Of a stretch of DNA of 64,000 nucleotides, positions 43,654 to 52,321 are shown in pieces. Position 1 is the stretch's first letter, and the number at the start of each line of letters is the position of its first letter. Below the pieces are notes generated by a model. The model saw only the letters and a program-made list of their open reading frames with translations, was not told where the DNA came from and searched no databases. A program made the translations under genes and the position numbers. The DNA is from Chryseobacterium oryzae (lineage in GTDB: Bacteria; Bacteroidota; Bacteroidia; Flavobacteriales; Weeksellaceae). The DNA lies in the NCBI RefSeq assembly GCF_022811665.1, contig NZ_CP094529.1, forward strand, positions 1,860,001-1,924,000, given 5' to 3'.

Positions 43654-44091
43654 TTAAAAGTGACTTCCTGTAGTACTGATGAAAAACCAAATCAGCATCA
43701 AAATATAAAACGAAATTATAATTAAGGTAAGAATTCCTATAAATTTATAATGAGCTTTTAAATATTCAAAAGAACATCTCAATGCTGCCTGATTGTTGTT
43801 TTTCAGAGCAAGTTTCATATTCGATGAAAATTTGTACAGATAATTTATCGGGATAAAATAAAATCCGGCAACGATTAAATAAATAAGACCTGCCGCAAAA
43901 CCTCCAAACATAGGTCCGAATTTTAAGCCCATGAGCATCATTCCCAATGATATAATGACAAAAAAACCAATTCCTATAAAACCAAGAATGGATAAAAATG
44001 AAGTCCATTTTACTGTTTCCGTTAAAAATTCTTTGCTAATACGATCTATTTTCAGTTCTTCAAACTTGTCGAAATGTGATTTTGTTTCCAT
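43654..44091 (-). CDS. DUF5362-type membrane protein
   Basis: This 145-residue protein has three to four hydrophobic helices. It has a Gly-rich first pair (FLSILGFIGIGFFVIISLG and FGGFAAGLIYLIVAGFYFI), a basic loop (KFSSNMKLALKNNNQAAL), and a final helix. The pattern matches small Bacteroidota proteins now grouped as DUF5362. The start is set at the ATG at 44091; 11 more residues in the longer frame are unlikely. Nothing suggests a pathway. Confidence 0.72.
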   Translation of the reverse strand: METKSHFDKFEELKIDRISKEFLTETVKWTSFLSILGFIGIGFFVIISLGMMLMGLKFGPMFGGFAAGLIYLIVAGFYFIPINYLYKFSSNMKLALKNNNQAALRCSFEYLKAHYKFIGILTLIIISFYILMLIWFFISTTGSHF

Positions 44092-44213
44092 GTGAAATTT
44101 TGTGCAAAATAGTAAAAAATTCATGATTCTATTGGATTAATAATCCAATCGAGAAATATACTTTAAGATGATAAAAGTAAGTATTTGTAGAATGGTTCAA
44201 AAATAAATAACAG

Positions 44214-44221
44214 TATCTTTG
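44214..44221 (+). promoter_or_regulatory. -7 promoter element of the methyltransferase gene
   Basis: TATCTTTG lies 18 bases before the ATG at 44240 and overlaps the TTG that begins the longest frame, so that longer frame is not the true start. Confidence 0.65.
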
Positions 44222-44239
44222 TGGATATATAATTTACAG

Positions 44240-44944
44240 ATGAAAGACTTAATGGGACAGGCAATTTCAGATTATTTCCACAACAAAAATCCTGAAGATC
44301 TGCAGACCGAAACTTCTATTTCCGAACTCGATGAACTTCCGGTAAGTTATCTTTTCAGAGATTTTGAAGAGATGAATAGTATTGAGAAAAAAGCCCTTAC
44401 TTTATCCTCAGGTAAAGTGTTAGATATTGGTGCTGGTGCGGGTTCTCACTCTCTTTATCTTCAGAATGAAAGAAATTTGGATGTTACTGCACTGGATATT
44501 TCACCAAAATCTATTGAAGTTTGCCAATTAAGAGGAATAAGAAAAACTGTCAATCAAAATATGCTGGAATTTTCAGGAGAAACTTTTGATACGATTCTTC
44601 TTTTGATGAACGGCACAGGAATTTTTCAGAGTTTAATTGTAATTGATATTTACCTCAAAAAACTATATTCTCTTTTAAATGAAAACGGACAAATTTTAAT
44701 CGACAGTACAGATATTATTTATATGTTTGATGCTGATGAAGATGGCGGGGTTTATATTCCGGCGGAAGGATATTATGGCGAAATAGATTACATTGTACAC
44801 TATAAAGCTGATACTGAAGATCCAATAAAATGGCTTTATTTAGACTTTAATACTCTTAAAAATGCTGTAGAAAATAATGGTTTCAAAATAGAAAAGATGA
44901 TTACTGAAGAGAATTCTTATCTGGCGAGAATCACAAAAAGGTAA
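44240..44944 (+). CDS. Class I SAM-dependent methyltransferase
   Basis: The 234-residue enzyme carries the SAM-binding motif KVLDIGAGAGSHSLYLQ (about 62-78) and the acidic second motif VTALDISPKSIEVCQ. It continues with a typical Rossmann methyltransferase core (TFDTILLLMNGTGIF) and a C-terminal strand-rich part. The substrate class cannot be told. It is monocistronic, using the promoter at 44214. Confidence 0.85.
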   Translation: MKDLMGQAISDYFHNKNPEDLQTETSISELDELPVSYLFRDFEEMNSIEKKALTLSSGKVLDIGAGAGSHSLYLQNERNLDVTALDISPKSIEVCQLRGIRKTVNQNMLEFSGETFDTILLLMNGTGIFQSLIVIDIYLKKLYSLLNENGQILIDSTDIIYMFDADEDGGVYIPAEGYYGEIDYIVHYKADTEDPIKWLYLDFNTLKNAVENNGFKIEKMITEENSYLARITKR

Positions 44945-45145
44945 TTACAATACTTATTGATTGTTTTTTTACAATGTATAATTCTAAATTATTAAATGAA
45001 TTTATTTTAGATTGACTATAAATTACAGGTGTAAATAATTGAAAATCACCACATTGTAATTGATACGAGTTTCGGTTTTTATAAAAACACTTTCTGGGAA
45101 TCATTTTTGTATTTTGATTACTAATTAAATCAAAAATATACAATT

Positions 45146-45697
45146 ATGAACACCAACAGACTTTCATCTGCGATGGAAAAAGCTCTAAGCGACCAGATGA
45201 ATAAAGAAATTCACGCCTCACACATATTTTTATCCTACGGAATTTGGGCAGATGATAAAGGATATCAAGGAATTGCCAATTTTCTTTACCGCCATTCGCA
45301 GGAAGAGAGAAATCACTCGATAAAATTTATGGAATATGTATTGAATCGTGGTGGAAAACCAAAAGTAGAAGCAATACCTGCTCCGCCAAACGACCCAAAG
45401 TCTCTTACAGAATGTTTTGATAATGTTTTTAAACATGAAGTAGATAATACAACCTCTATTTATAAGATTGTTGATATGGCGTTAGGTGAAAAAGATTGGG
45501 CTACATGGAATTTCATGCAATGGTTTGTTCAGGAACAGATTGAAGAAGAAACATTGGCTCAAAACCTAATAGATAAATTGAAAATTGCGGGTGGCGACAG
45601 AGCTACTGATGAATCTTTATTCACCTTAGATAAAACCCTTGCCAATGCACCGAATGATGTGCCTTTAGCACAGGAAGCTACCGGAGATAATCCGTAA
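45146..45697 (+). CDS. ftnA: Non-haem ferritin
   Basis: The 183-residue four-helix protein stores iron as ferric mineral. Ferroxidase ligands are visible in QMNKEIHASHIFLSY (first helix Glu), YRHSQEERNHSIKFMEYV (Glu-x-x-His, about 49-66), and WFVQEQIEEETLAQNLIDKL (about 122-141). It lacks the haem Met of bacterioferritin. The C-terminal tail (ANAPNDVPLAQEATGDNP) is unusually long and polar. It has a dedicated terminator. Confidence 0.94.
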   Translation: MNTNRLSSAMEKALSDQMNKEIHASHIFLSYGIWADDKGYQGIANFLYRHSQEERNHSIKFMEYVLNRGGKPKVEAIPAPPNDPKSLTECFDNVFKHEVDNTTSIYKIVDMALGEKDWATWNFMQWFVQEQIEEETLAQNLIDKLKIAGGDRATDESLFTLDKTLANAPNDVPLAQEATGDNP

Positions 45698-45719
45698 AAA
45701 TTCAAACATAATAATAATT

Positions 45720-45751
45720 AAAATCTGTCAATTTTTTCGACAGATTTTTTT
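45720..45751 (+). terminator. Terminator downstream of ferritin
   Basis: AAATCTGTC (45721-45729) pairs with GACAGATTT (45739-45747), followed by T residues. Confidence 0.9.
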
Positions 45752-45839
45752 GTGTTCATTTAAAAAGGATATAAAATAAAAACAGGAAATCAATTTGAAA
45801 ATAAATATACTTATAGATTTGAAATAAGGTTAATTATAT

Positions 45840-45847
45840 TATCTTTG
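45840..45847 (+). promoter_or_regulatory. -7 promoter element of ychF
   Basis: TATCTTTG followed by CA lies 106 bases before the ychF ATG, implying a leader of about 100 nt. I see no strong hairpin in that leader. Confidence 0.55.
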
Positions 45848-45953
45848 CACGCTGAAAGTAAAAGCTAATTAGCGAAAACTTTTTAATCATCAAACTTTGA
45901 AATCGCTGTTATAAACCAAACGGTTAATAATGCAATAAAAATATAATTTCGTT

Positions 45954-47045
45954 ATGAAATGTGGAATCGTAGGCTTACCAAATGTAGGTAAATCAACTCT
46001 TTTTAACTGCTTAAGCAATGCTAAAGCACAGTCGGCAAATTATCCTTTCTGTACCATAGAACCCAATTTGGGAACAGTTTCAGTTCCGGATCAGAGGTTA
46101 TTCGAACTCGAAAAATTGGTAAATCCTGAAAGAGTGCTTCCTGCTGTTGTAGAAATTGTAGACATTGCAGGTCTTGTAAAAGGGGCAAGTAAAGGAGAAG
46201 GTCTTGGAAACCAGTTTCTTGCCAATATTCGTGAGTGTGAGGCGATTATTCATGTTTTAAGATGTTTTGATAACGGAAATATTGTGCATGTTGAAGGTTC
46301 TGTTAATCCTTTAAGAGATAAAGAAATTATTGATATTGAACTTCAGCTAAAAGATTTGGAAACAGTAGGAAAAGCTGTTGAAAAAGCTAAAAAATTCATC
46401 AAATCTGGGAAGAAAGAAGATATTTTAACGTATGAAACGCTTCAGGCGTTGCAAAAGCATTTGGAAGATGGTAAAAATGCAAGAGAATTTGTGGTCAACG
46501 ATTTAACAAAATCTATTATCGGAGATGTGCAGCTTCTTACCAACAAACCGGTTCTTTATGTATGTAATGTAGACGAAAATTCGATTAAAAACGGGAACGA
46601 TTGGGTTCCTAAAATCGAAGAAATGGCAAAAAATGAAGGTGCTGAAATTGTTGTTTTAGCAGCTCAGATTGAAGCAGACATCAACGAGTTGGAAACTTTC
46701 GAAGAAAGAGAGATTTTTCTTGATGAGCTTGGTCTTACAGAGCCGGGTGTAAACCGTTTAATTAGAAAAGCTTACGATTTACTGAAACTTCAAACTTATT
46801 TTACAGCGGGGGTTAAAGAAGTGAGAGCCTGGACAATCGGACAAGGTTGGACTGCCCCTCAAGCAGCCGGAGTGATCCATACAGATTTCGAAAAAGGTTT
46901 TATCCGTGCAGAAGTTATCAAGTTTAATGATTTTGTTACTTACGGATCAGAATCTAAAGTGAAGGAAGCAGGAAAGCTTTCTGTTGAAGGCAAGGAATAC
47001 ATCGTTCAGGATGGTGATATTATGCACTTCAGATTTAATGTTTAA
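45954..47045 (+). CDS. ychF: Ribosome-associated ATPase YchF
   Basis: The 363-residue OBG-type P-loop protein prefers ATP. G1 is GLPNVGKSTLFNCL (about 6-19), switch I contains NYPFCTIEPN (about 31-40), and G3 is DIAGLVKGASKGEGLGNQFL (about 67-86). The altered G4 motif, NVDE (about 204-207), explains ATP preference. The TGS domain occupies the C-terminus (TYFTAGVKEVRAWTIGQG onward). It is linked to translation and redox stress response. Monocistronic with its own terminator. Confidence 0.97.
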   Translation: MKCGIVGLPNVGKSTLFNCLSNAKAQSANYPFCTIEPNLGTVSVPDQRLFELEKLVNPERVLPAVVEIVDIAGLVKGASKGEGLGNQFLANIRECEAIIHVLRCFDNGNIVHVEGSVNPLRDKEIIDIELQLKDLETVGKAVEKAKKFIKSGKKEDILTYETLQALQKHLEDGKNAREFVVNDLTKSIIGDVQLLTNKPVLYVCNVDENSIKNGNDWVPKIEEMAKNEGAEIVVLAAQIEADINELETFEEREIFLDELGLTEPGVNRLIRKAYDLLKLQTYFTAGVKEVRAWTIGQGWTAPQAAGVIHTDFEKGFIRAEVIKFNDFVTYGSESKVKEAGKLSVEGKEYIVQDGDIMHFRFNV

Positions 47046-47076
47046 AATATTAAAAGTTAGTTATATAATATTTTTT

Positions 47077-47108
47077 AAAACGCTTCCATGAATTTGGAAG
47101 CGTTTTTT
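47077..47108 (+). terminator. Terminator downstream of ychF
   Basis: AAAACGCTTCC and GGAAGCGTTTT form a perfect 11-bp stem with a seven-base loop and a T tail. Confidence 0.92.
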
Positions 47109-47131
47109 CACTATCTTAGAAAAAAGCTATT

Positions 47132-48229
47132 ATGAGATATTTATTTTTATTATTTTTGATTTTTTCGTGTTCAAAAACTGTGGAAGACAGATGTTTTGAA
47201 TCGTCTGATAGCTTAACGAAGCATTTAAAAAATGATGAAGATTTAATCATTGATAGCCATGATATGCAAATGCAGGAATATGATGTGAAACGGATTATAG
47301 CAGAAAAACCGGATTATTTACAGATTGTTAATCTCAGAGAGTTTAGAAGTTTTAAAAAAGATAGTATAGAATTGAACTCAGAAGAGATTATGGAAAAGAA
47401 ATGGAAAGAATATGATTCTGAATTTAAAATTTTTAATGATAAATTTTCAAAACAATTCACTTTTTCTAATCAACAAAAAATAGATAATATACTGTATGCT
47501 TTTGGCAGAAATCAACTTGGATTTTGGCTTTGTAAGATTGAAAACGAAAAGCCTTCTGCTTATTTTTTAGGATTAAGTTTCAGTCATTATTATATTAACG
47601 AAGTGCAGGAAAAACCAATTATTAATAATGGTTTTTTAGAGATTGAGGGAAGTTTTGTTAAAATCATAAAAGTTCCTGGCTTACCCGGTTATGATGATTA
47701 TTCTGCAATTGAAGATGGTAAATTATTTAAAATAAAATTAGATGATTTAATAAAAGATTCTGATAGTGATGGATATAATGATATTTTCGAAAATAGTTTT
47801 GGTTTAAACCCTCATAATAAAGATTCAGATGGTGATGGAACGGATGATTTTAATGATTTGAATCCGATGTTTAAATCTGAAAACAATAAGTTTACGCAAC
47901 TTTATGAAATGTTATTGCCTGATTACGGGACTGAAAATCTTCGAGATAATAATTACTTTTTTCAAGTTTTTATCAGTGACTGCGATTATTTTCATCAAAT
48001 AAAACCTAAATACCATGTTCTGTTTGTTTCTGAAGATTTAAAATTACAGCCAAAGTATGTGAAAATTACTGATGTTTCCAGTTATGGAATCGATAAAATC
48101 AGGAGAAATAAAAGTAACCCTAATGTTTTTTATATAAAGCAATGGGGAAGCAGTAGCATGACAGATTATTCTGCAGAATATAAAGATGGTCAATGGATTT
48201 TGAAAATTGGTGGAGGATATATAATTTAA
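47132..48229 (+). CDS. Lipoprotein with thrombospondin-type-3 calcium repeats
   Basis: This 365-residue protein has a lipoprotein signal (MRYLFLLFLIFSC, Cys at 13). The central part has two calcium-binding loops of the type 3 repeat style: DSDSDGYNDIFENSFGLNP and DSDGDGTDDFNDLNP (about 209-247), with alternating Asp at ligand positions. The N- and C-terminal parts are not recognised. A surface or periplasmic lipoprotein that binds calcium is likely; no partner gene is adjacent. A TATCTTAG promoter-like box lies just upstream. Confidence 0.82.
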   Translation: MRYLFLLFLIFSCSKTVEDRCFESSDSLTKHLKNDEDLIIDSHDMQMQEYDVKRIIAEKPDYLQIVNLREFRSFKKDSIELNSEEIMEKKWKEYDSEFKIFNDKFSKQFTFSNQQKIDNILYAFGRNQLGFWLCKIENEKPSAYFLGLSFSHYYINEVQEKPIINNGFLEIEGSFVKIIKVPGLPGYDDYSAIEDGKLFKIKLDDLIKDSDSDGYNDIFENSFGLNPHNKDSDGDGTDDFNDLNPMFKSENNKFTQLYEMLLPDYGTENLRDNNYFFQVFISDCDYFHQIKPKYHVLFVSEDLKLQPKYVKITDVSSYGIDKIRRNKSNPNVFYIKQWGSSSMTDYSAEYKDGQWILKIGGGYII

Positions 48230-48530
48230 CTCATTTTTCATAAATTCCTATATTTGAATTATACAAATTCCACATCCTGGAAAAACTAGCTCAAGCTTCT
48301 CTGGAAGATTTTTATTTAAAGCATTCTCCAATTTTTTGTGTTACCAAAAATGACTTAGGAATTGGAGGTGTTAAGAAAATTCTTCTGTTCGAAGTGAGAC
48401 GAAAATTCGAAAGTAAAAACAATTGAGAATCGCGCAAGTTTAGAATTTTTAGAGACTAAAATTTATTTTTAGCCGACAGTTCCAGTCTTGAATTTTGTTT
48501 CTTTTGTTTCAAGACAAAAGAAAAATTACT
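48230..48530. other. Intergenic stretch with an orphan coding-like segment and a hairpin
   Basis: This 301-base interval holds no complete gene. On the plus strand, an open frame without an ATG or GTG runs to the stop at 48424-48426. It would encode about 50 residues, including FHILEKLAQASLEDFYLKH and ending RRKFESKNN. This may be the tail of a decayed gene, and I do not recognise it. Farther on, CTTTTGT (48501-48507) and ACAAAAG (48514-48520) form a hairpin without a clear U tail. Similar CTTTTGTCTTG-type sequences are common between genes in this group. Confidence 0.45.
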
Positions 48531-49679
48531 TTAAAGTTTCGCTAAATTTTCAATCGCTTTTTCCAAAGTTTCAGTTTTCTTGGCAAAGCATAACCTTATT
48601 ACATTTTCATTCATTTTATCCTGATAAAAAGAAGAAAAAGGTATCGTAGCAACTTTATGCTGAATGGTTAATTCCTGAGCAAAGTCGAAATCATTTTTAT
48701 CGGAGATTTTATCATATTTCAAAGCCTGAAAATACGTTCCCTCGCAGTCGAGCAGTTCAAATGAAGTTTGGCGAAGACCTTCTCTTAAAAAATCTCGCTT
48801 TTCCTGAAAAAAATTGCTGAGGTAGAGATAATTACTATCATCTTTCATATAATCTGCCAATGCGAGTTGCAATGGAGTGTTTACACAAAAAACATTGAAC
48901 TGATGCACTTTTCTGAACTCTTCAGTAAGAGCCTTCGGAGCCGCACAATATCCTATTTTCCATCCGGTGATATGAAAAAGTTTACCGAAAGATGCAATAA
49001 GAAAGCTTCTTTCTTTAAGTTCGGGATATTTGCAGATGCTTAAATGTTTTTTCTCATCAAAAACTATATTTTCGTAGACTTCATCGCTCAAAATAAATAT
49101 CGAGGTTCCTTTTACAATTTTAATAAGTTCCTGCATATCTTCTTCACGCAATATCTTTCCTGAAGGATTGTTTGGATTATTAAGAATGATAAGTTTTGTT
49201 TTTTCGGTAACCAAATTTTTCACGATATTCCAATCTATTTCATAGTTCGGAGCCTTCATTTTAAATCTCTTTACTTTTCCTCCGAATAATTCTACGGTAG
49301 GTTCGTAGCAGTCGTATGCAGGTTCAAAAATAATCACTTCATCGCCTTCTTTTACCAAAGTTGCAATGGTTGTGAAAATTGCTTGGGTTCCGCCTGCGGT
49401 AATCGTGATTTCGGTTTCAGGATGATATATAGCTTGATGAGAATTTTCTATTTTTTCGGCAATCCGCTCTTTAAGAGGTAACATTCCACCCAACGGAGCG
49501 TATTGGTTAAATCCTTTTTTCATATACTCATCTGCTAAAGCAATAAGTTGAGCATCTGCGGGGAAATCGGGAAATCCCTGAGATAAATTGATGGCTTGAT
49601 GCTCATTCGCAAGCTGAGTCATCTGGCTGAAAATAGTTGTCCCGACATTCGGAAGTTTAGATTTAGGAAGCTGTATCAT
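48531..49679 (-). CDS. Class I/II PLP aminotransferase (methionine/kynurenine type)
   Basis: The 382-residue enzyme is a fold-type I aminotransferase. It has the NLSQGFPDFPAD N-terminus typical of the YbdL/methionine aminotransferase group, ITAGGTQAIFT for cofactor phosphate, NNPNNPSG for the carboxylate, and SFGKLFHITGWKIGY with the PLP Lys (about 230). YbdL-type enzymes transaminate methionine, phenylalanine or kynurenine. Exact specificity is not assignable. It is transcribed alone, convergent to the 48240 region. Confidence 0.9.
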   Translation of the reverse strand: MIQLPKSKLPNVGTTIFSQMTQLANEHQAINLSQGFPDFPADAQLIALADEYMKKGFNQYAPLGGMLPLKERIAEKIENSHQAIYHPETEITITAGGTQAIFTTIATLVKEGDEVIIFEPAYDCYEPTVELFGGKVKRFKMKAPNYEIDWNIVKNLVTEKTKLIILNNPNNPSGKILREEDMQELIKIVKGTSIFILSDEVYENIVFDEKKHLSICKYPELKERSFLIASFGKLFHITGWKIGYCAAPKALTEEFRKVHQFNVFCVNTPLQLALADYMKDDSNYLYLSNFFQEKRDFLREGLRQTSFELLDCEGTYFQALKYDKISDKNDFDFAQELTIQHKVATIPFSSFYQDKMNENVIRLCFAKKTETLEKAIENLAKL

Positions 49680-49901
49680 TGGTGAATTTCAGTTTAACTT
49701 ACTAAAATAAAGTATTTTCGTTAGTTTTTAGTGAAAAATCAACAAAAAAACAGACAAAATTGGTTCGGTAAGCAGAATAGTAAAAGTATAATTTGGTTAT
49801 ATCCCATATTCCACAGGCTTTATGTGAAATTTGATGTTGATTTAAAGTGAAAAAGAATAGAAAAACATGCTTTAAAATTCGTATTTTTTTGTTCTTATTC
49901 G

Positions 49902-49909
49902 TATTTTTG
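49902..49909 (+). promoter_or_regulatory. -7 promoter element of the parE operon
   Basis: TATTTTTG lies 19 bases before the parE ATG. The rest of 49680-49901 is AT-rich without a visible gene. Confidence 0.6.
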
Positions 49910-49928
49910 TCTGTTTACTGATTTTTAT

Positions 49929-51812
49929 ATGTCACAAGATTTACAACCCAACTATTCCGAAGAAAATATCAGAACCCTCGATTGGCAGGAACACATTCGT
50001 CTCCGTCCCGGTATGTATATCGGTAAACTGGGAGATGGATCTTCTGCAGATGACGGTATTTATATTTTGCTGAAAGAAATTCTGGATAATTCTATTGATG
50101 AATTCAGAATGAAAGCAGGAAAAAGAATCGAAATTAAAGTAGATGAGGGTAAGGTTTTAATTCGGGATTTTGGTCGTGGAATTCCTTTGGGAAAAGTGGT
50201 AGACGCTGTGTCTAAAATGAATACCGGTGGTAAATACGACAGTAAGGCATTCAAAAAATCGGTGGGTCTTAATGGAGTGGGAACAAAAGCGGTAAATGCA
50301 TTGTCTGATTATTTTCGTGTACGTTCGTTCCGTGATGGTAAAATGAAAGTAGCGGAGTTTTCCCGAGGTCTTATTACTGAAGAATTTCCTGAAAAAGAAA
50401 CCTCAGACAGAAACGGTACAGAGATTTCTTTTACTCCGGATGCTGAAATTTTTGTTCATTACAAATTCAGAAAAGAGTATATCGAAAGAATGCTCCGAAA
50501 TTATGCCTATCTTAATCCAGGACTGAAAATTATCTTCAACGGCGAGACATTTTTTTCTGAAAACGGTCTAAAAGATTTGCTTGATGAAGAGCTGGAAAAT
50601 GAAACACTTTATCCCATTATTCATTTAAAAGACAGCGATATTGAAGTAGCGATAACCCATACCGATAAATCTCAGACAGAAACGTATTTTTCTTTTGTAA
50701 ACGGACAGAATACAACGCAGGGAGGAACACATTTGAATGCTTTTAGAGAGGCTTTTGTAAAGACTATTAGAGAATTTTTCAACAAAAACTTTGATGCATC
50801 CGATGTTAGAAAATCTATTGTTGCTGCCATTTCAATTAACGTAGAAGAACCCGTATTCGAATCTCAGACGAAAACAAAATTGGGTTCTAACGATATAGGT
50901 CCTAATGGTCCCACTGTCCGAACTTTTATTATTGATTTTCTAAAAAGCCAGTTAGATAATTTTTTACATAAAAATCCGGAGATTGCAGAAGCCATTCAAA
51001 GAAAAATTTTAATTTCCGAAAGAGAAAGAAAAGAACTTTCGGGAATTCAGAAACTGGCTAGAGAAAGAGCTAAAAAAGTTTCGCTACACAACAAAAAATT
51101 AAGGGACTGCAGACAGCATTACAACGATCAGAAAGCAGAAAGAAAAGGAGAAACTCAGATTTTTATTACCGAGGGAGATTCTGCATCAGGTTCAATCACA
51201 AAATCTAGAGATGTAGAAACTCAGGCAGTTTTTTCATTAAAAGGAAAACCTTTAAACTGCTATGGTTTAACCAAAAAAGTGGTTTATGAAAATGAAGAGT
51301 TCAACTTGCTTCAGGCAGCCTTAAATATCGAAGAAAGTCTTGAAGATTTAAGATATAATCAGGTAATTATTGCAACAGATGCCGATGTAGACGGAATGCA
51401 CATTAGATTGTTGATGATAACATTCTTTCTTCAGTTTTTTCCTGATGTTATTAAAAACGGACATTTATATATTCTTCAGACTCCTTTGTTCCGGGTGAGA
51501 AATAAAAAAGAAACCAGATACTGTTACACAGAACAGGAAAGAATAAAGGCTCTGAATGAACTTGGGAAAAACCCTGAAATTACGAGATTTAAAGGTTTGG
51601 GAGAGATTTCTCCGGATGAGTTTAAGCACTTTATCGCTAAAGATATCAGATTAGAGCCGGTAGTGATCGGAAAAGACCAGACAATAGACCAGCTTCTTGA
51701 GTTTTATATGGGGAAAAATACTCCCGACAGACAGGTTTTTATCCTCGAAAATCTGGTGGTTGAGGATCCTGATATAGATAAAAAGGAAATCTTGGATGAA
51801 ATAGAAATATAA
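49929..51812 (+). CDS. parE: DNA topoisomerase IV subunit B
   Basis: The 627-residue ATPase subunit decatenates daughter chromosomes with ParC. The GHKL ATP site spans [12 protein letters not shown] (about 25-36), [10 protein letters not shown] (about 51-60) and [13 protein letters not shown] (about 115-127). TOPRIM acids are in [11 protein letters not shown] (about 413-423) and [10 protein letters not shown] (about 483-492). It lacks the long insert of gram-negative GyrB, which favours ParE. It leads a four-gene operon with an unknown membrane protein, parC and a rhomboid gene. Confidence 0.96.
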   Translation: MSQDLQPNYSEENIRTLDWQEHIRLRPGMYIGKLGDGSSADDGIYILLKEILDNSIDEFRMKAGKRIEIKVDEGKVLIRDFGRGIPLGKVVDAVSKMNTGGKYDSKAFKKSVGLNGVGTKAVNALSDYFRVRSFRDGKMKVAEFSRGLITEEFPEKETSDRNGTEISFTPDAEIFVHYKFRKEYIERMLRNYAYLNPGLKIIFNGETFFSENGLKDLLDEELENETLYPIIHLKDSDIEVAITHTDKSQTETYFSFVNGQNTTQGGTHLNAFREAFVKTIREFFNKNFDASDVRKSIVAAISINVEEPVFESQTKTKLGSNDIGPNGPTVRTFIIDFLKSQLDNFLHKNPEIAEAIQRKILISERERKELSGIQKLARERAKKVSLHNKKLRDCRQHYNDQKAERKGETQIFITEGDSASGSITKSRDVETQAVFSLKGKPLNCYGLTKKVVYENEEFNLLQAALNIEESLEDLRYNQVIIATDADVDGMHIRLLMITFFLQFFPDVIKNGHLYILQTPLFRVRNKKETRYCYTEQERIKALNELGKNPEITRFKGLGEISPDEFKHFIAKDIRLEPVVIGKDQTIDQLLEFYMGKNTPDRQVFILENLVVEDPDIDKKEILDEIEI

Positions 51813-51835
51813 AAAACACACAAAACACAAATAGA

Positions 51836-52321
51836 ATGAGACTAAGTAATAAAAAGAAAGTACCGCTTTATAATTTTTTCAATACTTTGTTATTGTTATT
51901 GCTTTCACTGGGAATTATTGGTTTTATTTTCAATGAAATGAAATTCGATATTTTAGGTAATGCAAGTTATGTATTAATTATATTTCCTTTGTTATTACTC
52001 TGTATGCTTCATTTATTGGGAAGACAAATTTTCGAATATGACAGCGATGGCGAGGCTCTCAATTTTAAAAACAGAAATTTTATTCCGTTTTTACATAAAA
52101 ATTTAAGCGATGAGTTCCCAAAATATAAGCTGATTAAGTATGAAGTAGTGTCGATATTGTTTGTAAAAAGATTATACGTTACAGTTTCAAGTAAAAATAG
52201 TGGTACAACAATGCTGAAATATGAAATTTCATATTTAACAAAAAAAGAAGTAAATGATTTAAAGTTTTCTCTGAATAAAGTAGTAAAAGCTAACCAAGAG
52301 AAAAATATCAAGAATAAATAA
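51836..52321 (+). CDS. Unknown two-span membrane protein inside the parE-parC operon
   Basis: The 161-residue protein has two N-terminal hydrophobic helices (NFFNTLLLLLLSLGIIGFIF and YVLIIFPLLLLCMLHLL) and a mixed, basic C-terminal domain (ending KANQEKNIKNK). No motif is recognised. It starts 23 bases after parE, and its stop codon overlaps the parC start (TAATG), so ParC translation depends on it. The function is unknown. A role in positioning topoisomerase IV at the membrane is a guess from the arrangement only. Confidence 0.82.
   Translation: MRLSNKKKVPLYNFFNTLLLLLLSLGIIGFIFNEMKFDILGNASYVLIIFPLLLLCMLHLLGRQIFEYDSDGEALNFKNRNFIPFLHKNLSDEFPKYKLIKYEVVSILFVKRLYVTVSSKNSGTTMLKYEISYLTKKEVNDLKFSLNKVVKANQEKNIKNK

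Noticed and set aside
48501..48520. Terminator for the aminotransferase gene
   Set aside because: The hairpin lacks a T tail on either strand, so it is recorded only as a hairpin in the intergenic stretch.
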